Counted from the first letter of the stretch, positions 34,623-45,179 are shown. The stretch: 64,000 bases of DNA from Denticeps clupeoides (GCF_900700375.1 NC_041726.1:19227850-19291849); one strand, 5' to 3'. A program made the numbers and translations. The notes: a model not told the origin generated them from the sequence alone.

Positions 34623-34733
34623 GTCAGAATGGCCGAGCGGTTTAAGGCGCCAGACTCAAGGTGAAATTCTTTCTGATTACTTGGGCTTTCTGGTCTCCCA
34701 ATGGAGGCGTGGGTTCAAATCCCACTTCTGACA
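34623..34733 (+). tRNA. tRNA-Leu(CAA), intron-containing
   Basis: Intact. Confidence 0.96.
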
Positions 34734-35022
34734 TGCTCTGTTTTTGCTCCAATTAATATAGACAGAGAAACAGAAAAATGTATTGAGCAGTCAGAGACGC
34801 TGTGTATATTTTGCCTCTCTATGCCTAAAACTACATGTTGTAAAGTGACAAAGACTACTTCATCAATGATCTGATGTCATCTGCAGAGTTTGTATCTATT
34901 GTTATCTAAGATATACAGAGTTTGGTAACATGCACGTTAGTGTCAGAATATAGAATGCAACTTGGCCAAATTTTTGGTTTCAGTATATGTAGAGCTCATA
35001 AGTAAAAGAGGTGTTACCGCTT

Positions 35023-35094
35023 GGCTCGTTGGTCTAGGGGTATGATTCTCGCTTTGGGTGCGAGAGGTCCCGGGTTCAAATCCCGGACGAGCCC
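35023..35094 (+). tRNA. tRNA-Pro(TGG)
   Basis: Intact, as at 5786. Confidence 0.97.
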
Positions 35095-35202
35095 ATTGAA
35101 ATGTTTGTGTTGCCTAAATGTTTTGCTTGAGTTCCTGGTGTTAACTAGTGCAGCTCTTAACATTGCCTTTAACCTATCATTCTGCACATTTTGTGTGCCA
35201 AT

Positions 35203-35270
35203 GGCTTGTCTAGGAGTATGATTCTCGCTTAGGGTGCGAGAGGTCCCGGGTTCAAATCCCGAACGAGCCC
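35203..35270 (+). pseudogene. Chimeric tRNA-Pro(AGG), 4 nt short
   Basis: GGCTTG from the relic that follows Pro(TGG) is joined to TCTAGGAGTATG of a Pro(AGG) gene, losing about 4 bases (positions 8-11). Anticodon and T arms look normal, except CCCGAAC in place of CCCGGAC. The A box is broken. This junction defines the compact 1.83-kb units. Confidence 0.8.
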
Positions 35271-35700
35271 TCTTAAAAGTCCTAACAGTGTTGAATACCT
35301 GTTACCACTAAAACTCTTTACTGCAACTCTGTTTGTTGAAACCCTTTTGTCTTAAGATTTTGGTTGTTAATGCCTTGTTGGTGTAAGGCTGCAGTTCTCG
35401 CTTTGGGTGCAACAGGTCCTGCATATAATTGTCAGAATAATGGACACGACTAAGTCATACGTTTTCAGTTTCAACGTTGTTATGGGTGTGTCCATCTACT
35501 ATTCATACTTCAAAAAGAATTTAGCACATTTATTGGTCTAGCGCTATGATACTCGCTTGGGTACGGGAGGTCCAGGTTCACAACTGGGACAAAACAATTT
35601 ATTAGTTTTTGTTGAGTTGATGTTTTTTATTGAATTTCTGGTCTTTCTTTATAGCCACTCTTTATATTGACCTATTTGTGTGCATGGTTTTGGTATTGTT

Positions 35701-35772
35701 GGCTTGTTGGTCTAGTGGTATGATTCTCACTTCGGTTGTGAGAGGTCCCGGGTTCAAATCCCGGACAAGCCC
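35701..35772 (+). tRNA. tRNA-Pro(CGG), G37 to T
   Basis: The loop reads TTCGGTT: anticodon CGG is kept but position 37 is T instead of G. Stem CTCAC/GTGAG is now fully Watson-Crick. G37 is normally methylated (m1G37) in tRNA-Pro and guards the reading frame, so this copy should be functionally altered. Confidence 0.85.
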
Positions 35773-36456
35773 AATGACTGCTTCCATAAAATTCTGCTTA
35801 GATTTTGTGAAAAAGGTCTTTTTAAATATGAAGTCAAAACTTCGGAGGTTTGCCTCCCAGTTTCAAATGCCTTAAATTAATCTGCCAAATTCTATACATT
35901 TTTTTTGTGCTTTACAGTCATCTACCCTGAAGAGCTTGGATTAATTTGACAACATGACAGTTGTTGTAGGCTCGTCAGTCTAGGGTTATGATTCTAGCTA
36001 TGGCTGTTAGACCTCCCCATTCATATCCTGAACTAGTTTTTTTTGTTTGTTGTTTAATTCCTACTACCACTAATATTTTCTAGTGCAACTCTGATCACTT
36101 GTCTGGACTCTTTTGTCTTGAGATTTTGGCTGTCAATACCTTTTTGGTGTGGAGCTATGACTCACGCTTTGGGGGAATCCAGGTCCTGGATTCAAATTTT
36201 GTACAAGCCTAATTGCACCCTTCAGAGTAGACAATCATTTAACAATATTTGGCTAAACAGGTTATTCCGAACAAAAAGTTTCTGTGCAATGACGCTTTGG
36301 TGATCTAGGCTCAGTGGTCTAGGGGTTTTCTGTTCAGATTAGATGCAAGAAGTCTGACGTTCAATCATGTAAACCAAGAAATATTGTTTATCTATTGACC
36401 ATGCAATTGGTTTAGATTTTATTATTGAAGCAATACACAGGTGCAAGTTTAAGACA

Positions 36457-36567
36457 GTCAGAATGGCCGAGCGGTTTAAGGTGCCAGACTCAAGGTGAAA
36501 TTCTTTCTGATTACTTGGGCTTTCTGGTCTCCCAATGGAGGCGTGGGTTCAAATCCCACTTCTGACA
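36457..36567 (+). tRNA. tRNA-Leu(CAA), intron-containing
   Basis: The D stem has a G-U pair (GGT for GGC), a marker of the compact units. Confidence 0.94.
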
Positions 36568-36856
36568 TGCTCTGTTTTTGCTCCAATTAATATAGACAGA
36601 GAAACAGAAAAATGTATTGAGCAGTCAGAGCCGCTGTGTAGATTTTGCCTCTCTATGCCTAAAACTACATGTTGTAAAGTGACAAAGACTACTTCATCAA
36701 TGATCTGATGTCACCTGCAGAGTTTGTATCTATTGTTATCTAAGATATACAGAGTTTGGTAACATGCACGTTAGTGTCAGAATATAGAATGCAACTTGGT
36801 CAAATTTTTGGTTTCAGTATATCTAGAGCTCATAAGTAAAAGTTGTGTTAACGCTT

Positions 36857-36928
36857 GGCTCGTTGGTCTAGGGGTATGATTCTCGCTTTGGGTGCGAGAG
36901 GTCCCGGGTTCAAATCCCGGACGAGCCC
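36857..36928 (+). tRNA. tRNA-Pro(TGG)
   Basis: Intact. Confidence 0.97.
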
Positions 36929-37036
36929 ATTGAAATGTTTGTGTTGCCTAAATGTTTTGCTTGAGTTCCTGGTGTTAACTAGTGCAGCTCTTAACATTGC
37001 CTTTAACCTATCATTCTGCACATTTTGTGTGCCAAT

Positions 37037-37104
37037 GGCTTGTCTAGGAGTATGATTCTCGCTTAGGGTGCGAGAGGTCCCGGGTTCAAATCCCGAACGA
37101 GCCC
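37037..37104 (+). pseudogene. Chimeric tRNA-Pro(AGG), 4 nt short
   Basis: Same junction as at 35203. Confidence 0.8.
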
Positions 37105-37525
37105 TCTTAAAAGTCCTAACAGTGTTGAATACCTGTTACCACTAAAACTCTTTACTGCAACTCTGTTTGTTGAAACCCTTTTGTCTTAAGATTTTGGTTG
37201 TTAATGCCTTGTTGGTGTAAGGCTGCAGTTCTCGCTTTGGGTGCAACAGGTCCTGCATATAATTGTCAGAATAATGGACACGACTAAGTCATACGTTTTC
37301 AGTTTCAACGTTGTTATGGGTGTGTCCATCTACTATTCATACTTCAAAAAGAATTTAGCACATTTATTGGTCTAGCGCTATGATACTCGCTTGGGTACGG
37401 GAGGTCCAGGTTCACAACTGGGACAAAACAATTTATTAGTTTTTGTTGAGTTGATGTTTTTTATTGATTTCTGGTCTTTTTTTATAGCCACTCTTTATAT
37501 TGACCTATCTGTGTGCACGGTTTTG

Positions 37526-37597
37526 GTACTGTTGGTCTAGTGGTATGATTCACGCTTCGGGTGTGAGAGGTCCCGGGTTCAAATCCCGGACAAGCCC
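37526..37597 (+). pseudogene. tRNA-Pro(CGG) with lost 5' acceptor strand
   Basis: An 8-bp deletion between TTGG repeats removed the GGCTTG start, so the acceptor 3' strand has no partner. The anticodon stem also carries CACGC. The rest of the tRNA is unchanged. Confidence 0.8.
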
Positions 37598-38281
37598 AAT
37601 GACTGCTTCCATAAAATTCTGCTTAGATTTTGTGAAAAAGGTCTTTTTAAATATGAAGTCAAAACTTCGGAGGTTTGCCTCCCAGTTTCAAATGCCTTAA
37701 ATTAATCTGCCAAATTCTATACATTTTTTTTGTGCTTTACAGTCATCTACCCTGAAGAGCTTGGATTAATTTGACAACATGACAGTTGTTGTAGGCTCGT
37801 CAGTCTAGGGTTATGATTCTAGCTATGGCTTTTAGACCTCCCCATTCATATCCTGAACTAGTTTTTTTTGTTTGTTGTTTAATTCCTACTACCACTAATA
37901 TTTTCTAGTGCAACTCTGATCACTTGTCTGGACTCTTTTGTCTTGAGATTTTGGCTGTCAATACCTTTTTGGTGTGGAGCTGTGACTCACGCTTTGGGGG
38001 AATCCAGGTCCTGGATTCAAATTTTGTACAAGCCTAATTGCACCCTTCAGAGTAGACAATCATTTAACAATATTTGGCTAAACAGGTTATTCCGAACAAA
38101 AAGTTTCTGTGCAATGACGCTTTGGTGATCTAGGCTCAGTGGTCTAGGGGTTTTCTGTTCAGATTAGATGCAAGAAGTCTGACATTCAATCATGTAAACC
38201 AAGAAATATTGTTTATCTATTGACCATGCAATTGGTTTAGATTTTATTATTGAAGCAATAAACAGGTGCAAGTTTAAGACA

Positions 38282-38392
38282 GTCAGAATGGCCGAGCGGT
38301 TTAAGGTGCCAGACTCAAGGTGAAATTCTTTCTGATTACTTGGGCTTTCTGGTCTCCCAATGAAGGCGTGGGTTCAAATCCCACTTCTGACA
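38282..38392 (+). tRNA. tRNA-Leu(CAA), intron-containing
   Basis: D-stem G-U pair as at 36457, plus a variable-arm change (GAAGG for GGAGG). Confidence 0.9.
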
Positions 38393-38681
38393 TGCTCTGT
38401 TTTTGCTCCAATTAATATAGACAGAGAAACAGAAAAATGTATTGAGCAGTCAGAGCCGCTGTGTAGATTTTGCCTCTCTATGCCTAAAACTACATGTTGT
38501 AAAGTGACAAAGACTACTTCATCAATGATCTGATGTCATCTGCAGAGTTTGTATCTATTGTTATCTAAGATATACAGAGTTTGGTAACATGCACGTTAGT
38601 GTCAGAATATAGAATGCAACTTGGTCAAATTTTTGGTTTCAGTATATGTAGAGCTCATAAGTAAAAGAGGTGTTACCGCTT

Positions 38682-38753
38682 GGCTCGTTGGTCTAGGGGT
38701 ATGATTCTCGCTTTGGGTGCGAGAGGTCCCGGGTTCAAATCCCGGACGAGCCC
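38682..38753 (+). tRNA. tRNA-Pro(TGG)
   Basis: Intact. Confidence 0.97.
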
Positions 38754-38861
38754 ATTGAAATGTTTGTGTTGCCTAAATATTTTGCTTGAGTTCCTGGTGT
38801 TAACTAGTGCAGCTCTTAACATTGCCTTTAACCTATCATTCTGCACATTTTGTGTGCCAAT

Positions 38862-38929
38862 GGCTTGTCTAGGAGTATGATTCTCGCTTAGGGTGCGAGA
38901 GGTCCCGGGTTCAAATCCCGAACGAGCCC
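38862..38929 (+). pseudogene. Chimeric tRNA-Pro(AGG), 4 nt short
   Basis: Same junction as at 35203. Confidence 0.8.
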
Positions 38930-39359
38930 TCTTAAAAGTCCTAACAGTGTTAAATACCTGTTACCACTAAAACTCTATACTGCAACTCTGTTTGTTTGAA
39001 CCCTTTTGACTTAAGATTTTGGTTGTTAATGCCTTGTTGGTGTAAGGCTGCAGTTCTCGCTTTGGGTGCAACAGGTCCTGCATATAATTGTCAGAATAAT
39101 GGACACGACTAAGTCATACGTTTTCAGTTTCAACGTTGTTATGGGTGTGTCCATCTACTATTCATACTTCAAAAAGAATTTAGCACATTTATTGGTCTAG
39201 CGCTATGATACTCGCTTTGGTACGGGAGGTCCAGGTTCACAACTGGGACAAAACAATTTATTAGTTTTTGTTGAGTTGATGTTTTTTATGGAATTTCTGG
39301 TCTTTTTTTATAGCCACTCTTTATATTGACCTATTTGTGTGCATGGTTTTGGTATTGTT

Positions 39360-39431
39360 GGCTTGTTGGTCTAGTGGTATGATTCTCGCTTCGGTTGTGA
39401 GAGGTCCCGGGTTCAAATCCCGGACAAGCCC
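39360..39431 (+). tRNA. tRNA-Pro(CGG), G37 to T
   Basis: Loop TTCGGTT as at 35701, here with the usual CTCGC stem. Confidence 0.85.
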
Positions 39432-40115
39432 AATGACTGCTTCCATAAAATTCTGCTTAGATTTTGTGAAAAAGGTCTTTTTAAATATGAAGTCAAAACT
39501 TCGGAGGTTTGCCTCCCAGTTTCAAATGCCTTAAATTAATCTGCCAAATTCTATACATTTTTTTTGTGCTTTACAGTCATCTACCCTGAAGAGCTTGGAT
39601 TAATTTGACAACATGACAGTTGTTGTAGGCTCGTCAGTCTAGGGTTATGATTCTAGCTATGGCTGTTAGACCTCCCCATTCATATCCTGAACTATTTTTT
39701 TTTGTTTGTTGTTTAATTCCTACTACCACTAATATTTTCTAGTGCAACTCTGATCACTTGTCTGGACTCTTTTGTCTTGAGATTTTGGCTGTCAATACCT
39801 TTTTGGTGTGGAGCTATGACTCACGCTTTGGGGGAATCCAGGTCCTGGATTCAAATTTTGTACAAGCCTAATTGCACCCTTCAGAGTAGACAATCATTTA
39901 ACAATATTTGGCTAAACAGGTTATTCCGAACAAAAAGTTTCTGTGCAATGACGCATTGGTGATCTAGGCTCAGTGGTCTAGGGGTTTTCTGTTCAGATTA
40001 GATGCAAGAAGTCTGACGTTCAATCATGTAAACCAAGAAATATTGTTTATCTATTGACCATGCAATTGGTTTAGATTTTATTATTGAAGCAATACACAGG
40101 TGCAAGTTTAAGACA

Positions 40116-40226
40116 GTCAGAATGGCCGAGCGGTTTAAGGTGCCAGACTCAAGGTGAAATTCTTTCTGATTACTTGGGCTTTCTGGTCTCCCAATGGAGG
40201 CGTGGGTTCAAATCCCACTTCTGACA
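40116..40226 (+). tRNA. tRNA-Leu(CAA), intron-containing
   Basis: D-stem G-U pair; otherwise intact. Confidence 0.94.
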
Positions 40227-40515
40227 TGCTCTGTTTTTGCTCCAATTAATATAGACAGAGAAACAGAAAAATGTATTGAGCAGTCAGAGCCGCTGTGTAG
40301 ATTTTGCCTTTCTATGCCTAAAACTACATGTTGTAAAGTGACAAAGACTACTTCATCAATGATCTGATGTCACCTGCAGAGTTTGTATCTATTGTTATCT
40401 AAGATATACAGAGTTTGGTAACATGCACGTTAGTGTCAGAATATAGAATGCAACTTGGTCAAATTTTTGGTTTCAGTATATCTAGAGCTCATAAGTAAAA
40501 GTTGTGTTAACGCTT

Positions 40516-40587
40516 GGCTCGTTGGTCTAGGGGTATGATTCTCGCTTTGGGTGCGAGAGGTCCTGGGTTCAAATCTCGGACGAGCCC
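40516..40587 (+). tRNA. tRNA-Pro(TGG)
   Basis: Two transitions in the T stem (CTGGG/CTCGG) each leave a G-U pair. Confidence 0.92.
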
Positions 40588-40695
40588 ATTCAAATGTTTG
40601 TGTTGCCTAAATGTTTTGCTTGAGTTCCTGGTGTTAACTAGTGCAGCTCTTAACATTGCCTTTAACCTATCATTCTGCACATTTTGTGTGCCAAT

Positions 40696-40763
40696 GGCTT
40701 GTCTAGGGGTATGATTCTCGCTTAGGGTGTGAGAGGTCCCGGGTTCAAATCCCGAACGAGCCC
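40696..40763 (+). pseudogene. Chimeric tRNA-Pro(AGG), 4 nt short
   Basis: Same junction as at 35203, with the D loop AGGGG restored and an anticodon-stem G-U pair (GTGAG). Confidence 0.8.
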
Positions 40764-41192
40764 TCTTAAAAGTCCTAACAGTGTTGAATACCTGTTGCCA
40801 CTAAAACTCTATACTGCAACTCTGTTTGTTTGAACCCTTTTGTCTTAAGATTTTGGTTGTTAATGCCTTGTTGGTGTAAGGCTGCAGTTCTCGCTTTGGG
40901 TGCAACAGGTCCTGCATATAATTGTCAGAATAATGAACACGACTAAGTCATACGTTTTCAGTTTCAACGTTGTTATGGGTGTGTCCATCTACTATTCATA
41001 CTTCAAAAAGATTTTAGCACATTTATTGGTCTAGCGCTATGGTACTCGCTTGGGTACGGGAGGTCCAGGTTCACAACTGGGACAAAACAATTTATTAGTT
41101 TTTGTTGAGTTGATGTTTTTTATTGAATTTCTTGTCTTTTTTTATAGCCACTCTTTATATTGACCTATTTGTGTGCATGGTTTTGGTACTGT

Positions 41193-41264
41193 TGGCTTGT
41201 TGGTCTAGTGGTATGATTCTCGCTTCGGGTGTGAGAGGTCCCGGGTTCAAATCCCGGACAAGCC
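41193..41264 (+). tRNA. tRNA-Pro(CGG)
   Basis: Intact, as at 853. Confidence 0.96.
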
Positions 41265-41948
41265 CAATGACTGCTTCCATAAAATTCTGCTTAGATTTTG
41301 TGAAAAAGGTCTTTTTAAATATGAAGTCAAAACTTCGGAGGTTTGCCTCCCAGTTTCAAATGCCTTAAATTAATCTGCCAAATTCTATAAAATTTTTTTG
41401 TGCTTTACAGTCATCTACCCTGAAGAGCTTGGATTAATTTGACAACATGACAGTTGTTGTAGGCTCGTCAGTCTAGGGTTATGATTCTAGCTATGGCTGT
41501 TAGACCTCCCCATTCATATCCTGAACTAGTTTTTTTGTTTGTTGTTTAATTCCTACTACCACTAATATTTTCTAGTGCAACTCTTATCACTTGTCTGGAC
41601 TCTTTTGTCTTGAGATTTTGGCTGTCAATACCTTTTTGGTGTGGAGCTATGACTCACGCTTTGGGGGAATCCAGGTCCTGGATTCAAATTTTGTACAAGC
41701 CTAATTGCACCCTTCAGAGTAGACAATCATTTAACAATATTTGGCTAAACAGGTTATTCCGAACAAAAAGTTTCTATGCAATGACGCTTTGGTGATCTAG
41801 GCTCAGTGGTCTAGGGGTTTTCTGTTCAGATTAGATGCAAGAAGTCTGACGTTCAATCATGTAAACTAAGAAATATTGTTTTTCTATTGACCATGCAATT
41901 GGTTTAGATTTTATTATTGAAGCAATACACAGGTGCAAGTTTAAGACC

Positions 41949-42059
41949 GTCAGAATGGCCGAGCGGTTTAAGGTGTCAGACTCAAGGTGAAATTCTTTCT
42001 GATTACTTGGGCTTTCTGATCTCCCAATGGAGGCGTGGGTTCAAATCCCACTTCTGACA
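41949..42059 (+). tRNA. tRNA-Leu(CAA) with paired anticodon-stem change
   Basis: The first anticodon-stem pair is T-A (TCAGA/TCTGA) where every other copy has C-G (CCAGA/TCTGG). Both strands have changed, so pairing is kept. It also has the D-stem G-U pair. Confidence 0.93.
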
Positions 42060-42349
42060 TGCTCTGTTTTTGCTCCAATTAATGTAGACAGAGAAACAGA
42101 AAAATGTATTGAGCAGTCAGAGCCGCTGTGTAGATTTTGCCTCTCTATGCCTAAAACTACATGTTGTAAAGTGACAAAGACTACTTCATCAATGATCTGA
42201 TGTCATCTGCAGAGTTTTGTATCTATTGTTATCTAAGATATACAGAGTTTGGTAACATGCACGTTAGTGTCAGTATATAGAATGCAACTTGGTCAAATTT
42301 TTGGTTTCAGTATATCTAGAGCTCATAAGTAAAAGCGGTGTTAACGCTT

Positions 42350-42421
42350 GGCTCGTTGGTCTAGGGGTATGATTCTCGCTTTGGGTGCGAGAGGTCCCGG
42401 GTTCAAATCCCGGACGAGCCC
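42350..42421 (+). tRNA. tRNA-Pro(TGG)
   Basis: Intact; last functional-looking tRNA before the 5S array. Confidence 0.97.
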
Positions 42422-42774
42422 ATTCAAATGTTTGTGTTGCCTAAATGTTTTGCTTGAGTTCCTGGTGTTAACTAGTGCAGCTCTTAACATTGCCTTTAAC
42501 CTATCATTCTGCACATTTTGTGTGCCAATGGCTTGTTGATGTAGTGGTATAATTCCCTCTTAGGGTGCGAAAACTCTCGTTTTTAAAAACCAGAAAATGC
42601 CCAAAGTTCCTGTCATTTTAAATGAAATTTGAAGCTTCTGCACTGTGTCTCCCAGGTTAAAATGCTTTAAATTCAAACGCTAAAAATTCAACCAAATTCT
42701 ATCCGTCATTATGTGCCGTAAGGTGATCTACAAAGTCCTTTTTTTTTTTAATACAGTGTGACCTTACCGTTCAC

Positions 42775-42840
42775 GGCTCGTTGGTCTTTAATTCTCTCTT
42801 AGGGTGCGAGAGCTCCTGAGTTCAAATCCTGGACGAGCCC
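42775..42840 (+). pseudogene. tRNA-Pro(AGG) pseudogene, D arm deleted
   Basis: As at 2435. Confidence 0.8.
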
Positions 42841-43237
42841 TCTTAAATATTCTAACAGTGTTGAATGCCTGTTATCCCTAATACTCTCTAGTGCAACTCT
42901 ATTAATTTGTTTGAACCCTTATGATTTTGCTTGTTAATGCATTGTTGGTGTAGGGCTATGGTTCTCGCTTTGGGTGCAATAGGTCCTGCAGGGAATTGTC
43001 AGAATAATGGACATGACAAAGTGATATGTTTTCAATTTCAACGTTGTTATATGTGTGCCCATATACTATTCCTACTTCAAAAAGTTTTAGCACTTGGATT
43101 ATTGGTCTAGGGTTATGATACTCGATGTGGGTGTGAGAGGTCCCAGGTTCACGACTTGGACAAGACCATTCAATAGGTTTTGTTGATTTAATGTTTTTTT
43201 TATTGAATTTCTGGTCTTTTTTTACAGCCACTCTTTA

Positions 43238-43555
43238 AACTGACAGGTAGCAGGTGACACGCTGAGCTTGGAGGGTTTGGAGGTGAGGAGTTCAGGCACA
43301 ATGGTATTGAACGCAGAGCTGAAGTCCACAAACAGAATCCTTGCGTAGGTTCCCAGGCGGTCGAGATGTTGCAGGATGTAATGCAGCCCCATATTCACTA
43401 CATCATCTACCGACCTGTTTTCCCGGTAGGCAAACTGCAGGGGCTCCAGCATGTGTCTCGTGATGTTCTTCAGATGGGCTAAAACCAGGCGTTCAAAGGA
43501 TTTCATGACCACAGACGTCAAGGCAACAGGTCTGTGGTCATTCAGTCTAGTGATG
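43238..43555 (-). mobile_element. LINE fragment cut by the array junction
   Basis: Same left end as the other copies, but it stops at 43555 in the middle of the RT block ([11 protein letters not shown]) and is replaced without transition by 5S spacer. Confidence 0.85.
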
Positions 43556-43596
43556 AGCCTCTTTGGTTTAAAGTTCAAGATTTTCAAGCAGAGTTT

Positions 43597-43716
43597 GTGT
43601 ACGGACAAACCAGCTGAAGAATGCCCAATCTTGTCTGATCTCAGAAGCTAAGAAGGCTTGGGCCTGGTTAGTACTTGGATGGGAGACTACCTGGGAATAG
43701 CAGGTGCTCTAAGCTT
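43597..43716 (+). rRNA. 5S rRNA-type copy 1
   Basis: 120 positions align without gaps to the vertebrate 5S consensus as remembered. The internal promoter is recognisable: A-box region GCTAAGAAGGC, intermediate GCCTGG, C box TTGGATGGGAGAC. Helix I pairs 5' GTGTAC with 3' GTAAGC except one position. Most canonical CpG sites read TpG or CpA. No T4 follows at once; TTTT lies about 20 bp on. It may be a divergent expressed 5S or a pseudogene. This copy has two private changes near its 3' end. Confidence 0.8.
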
Positions 43717-43875
43717 TAATTATTGAAAAACTTTTAAAATGAAAGTATTTACATGGCTTTGTTAGCTTTTTTTGCCTTTTCTCCATCATAATTTGACAGT
43801 AAAGCGGGAGTTTTCACTCTTTGATATGTGTTCAAGCCCCTTTGGTTTAAAGTTCAAGATTTTCAAGCAGAGTTT

Positions 43876-43995
43876 GTGTACAGACAAACCAGCTGAAGAT
43901 TGCCCAATCTTGTCTGATCTCAGAAGCTAAGAAAGCTTGGGCCTGGTTATTACTTGGATGGGAGACTACGTGGGAATGCCAGGTGCTGTAAGCTT
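43876..43995 (+). rRNA. 5S rRNA-type copy 2 (block-end type)
   Basis: Block-end subtype: ATTGCCC, AAAGCTTGGG, GTTATTACTTGG and ACGTGGGAATGCC. This subtype sits just before a U2-like copy. Confidence 0.8.
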
Positions 43996-44197
43996 TAACT
44001 ATTGTAAAACTTTTAAAATGAAAGTATTTACATCACTTTGTTAACTTTTTTTAAAGTAAGTTAAGGGGTATTTTCTTTCTTTGATATGTTTTCCCGCCTT
44101 TTTTCTTATTTTTTAACTTCTCTTCAGGTTTCTTTGTCTGTGTGTGCTCTACAACGTTCATTCACAGGCTTGGAGCTGAATCGATTAGGTGGGGTTT

Positions 44198-44354
44198 TCC
44201 AGCCCTCGGCCTTCAGGTGCTACGCACCCTGATCTCAATTTAATATCTGATATGTCATATTAAGCGGATTTTTAAAACAGGGAGTCGGCAATAGGGCCTG
44301 CTCCATCCGCTCCATTCATCGACCCAGTATTGCATTGCCTCTAGAAGGTGTCCA
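44198..44354 (+). ncRNA. U2 snRNA-like sequence 1
   Basis: Matches U2 at CTCGGCCTT near the 5' end, TTTAATATCTGATA (stem IIa), GGATTTTTAGAACAGGGAG (Sm-site region), and the 3' stems III and IV (GCTCCATCCGCTCC, CATCGACCCAGTATTGCATTG). The segment that should hold the branch-site-pairing GTAGTA is shortened and reads GGTGCTACGCACC, a small perfect hairpin. Stem IIb is also missing. Start is approximate. Without the branch-recognition sequence it cannot act as ordinary U2, so it is a relic or a different RNA. Confidence 0.75.
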
Positions 44355-44471
44355 TTTATTTGTTGTATTGCAAATAAAAGCTTACCACTCCAACTTTTTG
44401 CCTTTTCTCCATCATAATTTGACAGTAAAGCGGGAGTTTTCACTCTTTGATATGTGTTCAAGCCCCTTTGG

Positions 44472-44477
44472 TTTAAA
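44472..44477 (+). promoter_or_regulatory. TTTAAA element 30 bp before 5S
   Basis: TTTAAA occupies -30 to -25 from the inferred 5S start. Nearly all 5S copies have it at the same distance; the class starting GTGTACGGTT has CTTAAA. Teleost 5S spacers are known to carry TATA-like elements near -30. Representative of the class. Confidence 0.55.
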
Positions 44478-44501
44478 GTTCAAGATTTTCAAGCAGAGTT
44501 T

Positions 44502-44621
44502 GTGTACGGACAAACCAGCTGAAGAATGCCCAATCTTGTCTGATCTCAGAAGCTAAGAAGGCTTTGGCCTGGTTAGTACTTGGATGGGAGACTACGTGGG
44601 AATACCAGGTGCTGTAAGCTT
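44502..44621 (+). rRNA. 5S rRNA-type copy 3
   Basis: Internal subtype (GAATGCCC, GTACTTGG), with GCTTTGGCC instead of GCTTGGGCC. Confidence 0.8.
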
Positions 44622-44780
44622 TATCTATTGAAAAACTTTTAAAATGAAAGTATTTACATGGCTTTGTTAGCTTTTTTTGCCTTTTCTCCATCATAATTTG
44701 ACAGTAAAGCGGGAGTTTTCACTCTTTGATATGTGTTCAAGCCCCTTTGGTTTAAAGTTCAAGATTTTCAAGCAGAGTTT

Positions 44781-44900
44781 GTGTACGGACAAACCAGCTG
44801 AAGAATGCCCAATCTTGTCTGATCTCAGAAGCTAAGAAGGCTTGGGCCTGGTTAGTACTTGGATGGGAGACTACATGGGAATACCAGGTGCTGTAAGCTT
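44781..44900 (+). rRNA. 5S rRNA-type copy 4
   Basis: Internal subtype, ACATGGG near the 3' end. Confidence 0.8.
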
Positions 44901-45059
44901 TATCTATTGAAAAACTTTTAAAATGAAAGTATTTACATGGCTTTGTTAGCTTTTTTTGCCTTTTCTCCATCATAATTTGACAGTAAAGCGGGAGTTTTCA
45001 CTCTTTGATATGTGTTCAAGCCCCTTTGGTTTAAAGTTCAAGATTTTCAAGCAGAGTTT

Positions 45060-45179
45060 GTGTACAGACAAACCAGCTGAAGATTGCCCAATCTTGTCTG
45101 ATCTCAGAAGCTAAGAAAGCTTGGGCCTGGTTATTACTTGGATGGGAGACTACGTGGGAATGCCAGGTGCTGTAAGCTT
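45060..45179 (+). rRNA. 5S rRNA-type copy 5 (block-end type)
   Basis: Same subtype as copy 2. Confidence 0.8.

Larger units (their letters stand above)
1..43555 (+). repeat. Tandem tRNA array (Pro-AGG, Pro-CGG, Leu-CAA, Pro-TGG, LINE piece, Gln-CTG units)
   Basis: About 15 head-to-tail units, all tRNA genes on the + strand. Measured from each Pro(AGG)-type copy, unit starts are 345, 4128, 7568, 11345, 14775, 18569, 20654, 24423, 27853, 31292, about 33781, 35203, 37037, 38862 and 40696. Unit lengths are 3783, 3440, 3777, 3430, 3794, 2085, 3769, 3430, 3439, about 2489, about 1422, 1834, 1825, 1834 and 2860 (the last cut by the array junction). Short 3.43-kb units lack about 350 bp after the Pro(TGG) gene. 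Units at 18569, 31292, 33781 and the compact ones lack the LINE and Gln part. Within a unit everything not listed as a tRNA is spacer with decayed tRNA-Pro copies, the LINE piece, or (roughly 1523-2007 in the first unit) sequence around the Leu gene in which I see nothing else. Confidence 0.95.

Noticed and set aside
43597-43716. 5S-derived SINE (SINE3/V-SINE type) instead of 5S units
   Set aside because: Copies are head-to-tail at a fixed 279-bp period, keep the full 120-bp 5S length, and lack target duplications and a LINE-related tail.
44198-44354. Functional U2 snRNA gene
   Set aside because: The branch-site-pairing GTAGTA and stem IIb are absent, and no clear upstream snRNA promoter element or 3' box was recognised.
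44473-44694. 73-106-residue minus-strand frames repeated in the 5S array
   Set aside because: They are antisense of 5S-type sequence and its spacer; the shared peptide follows from the repeat.
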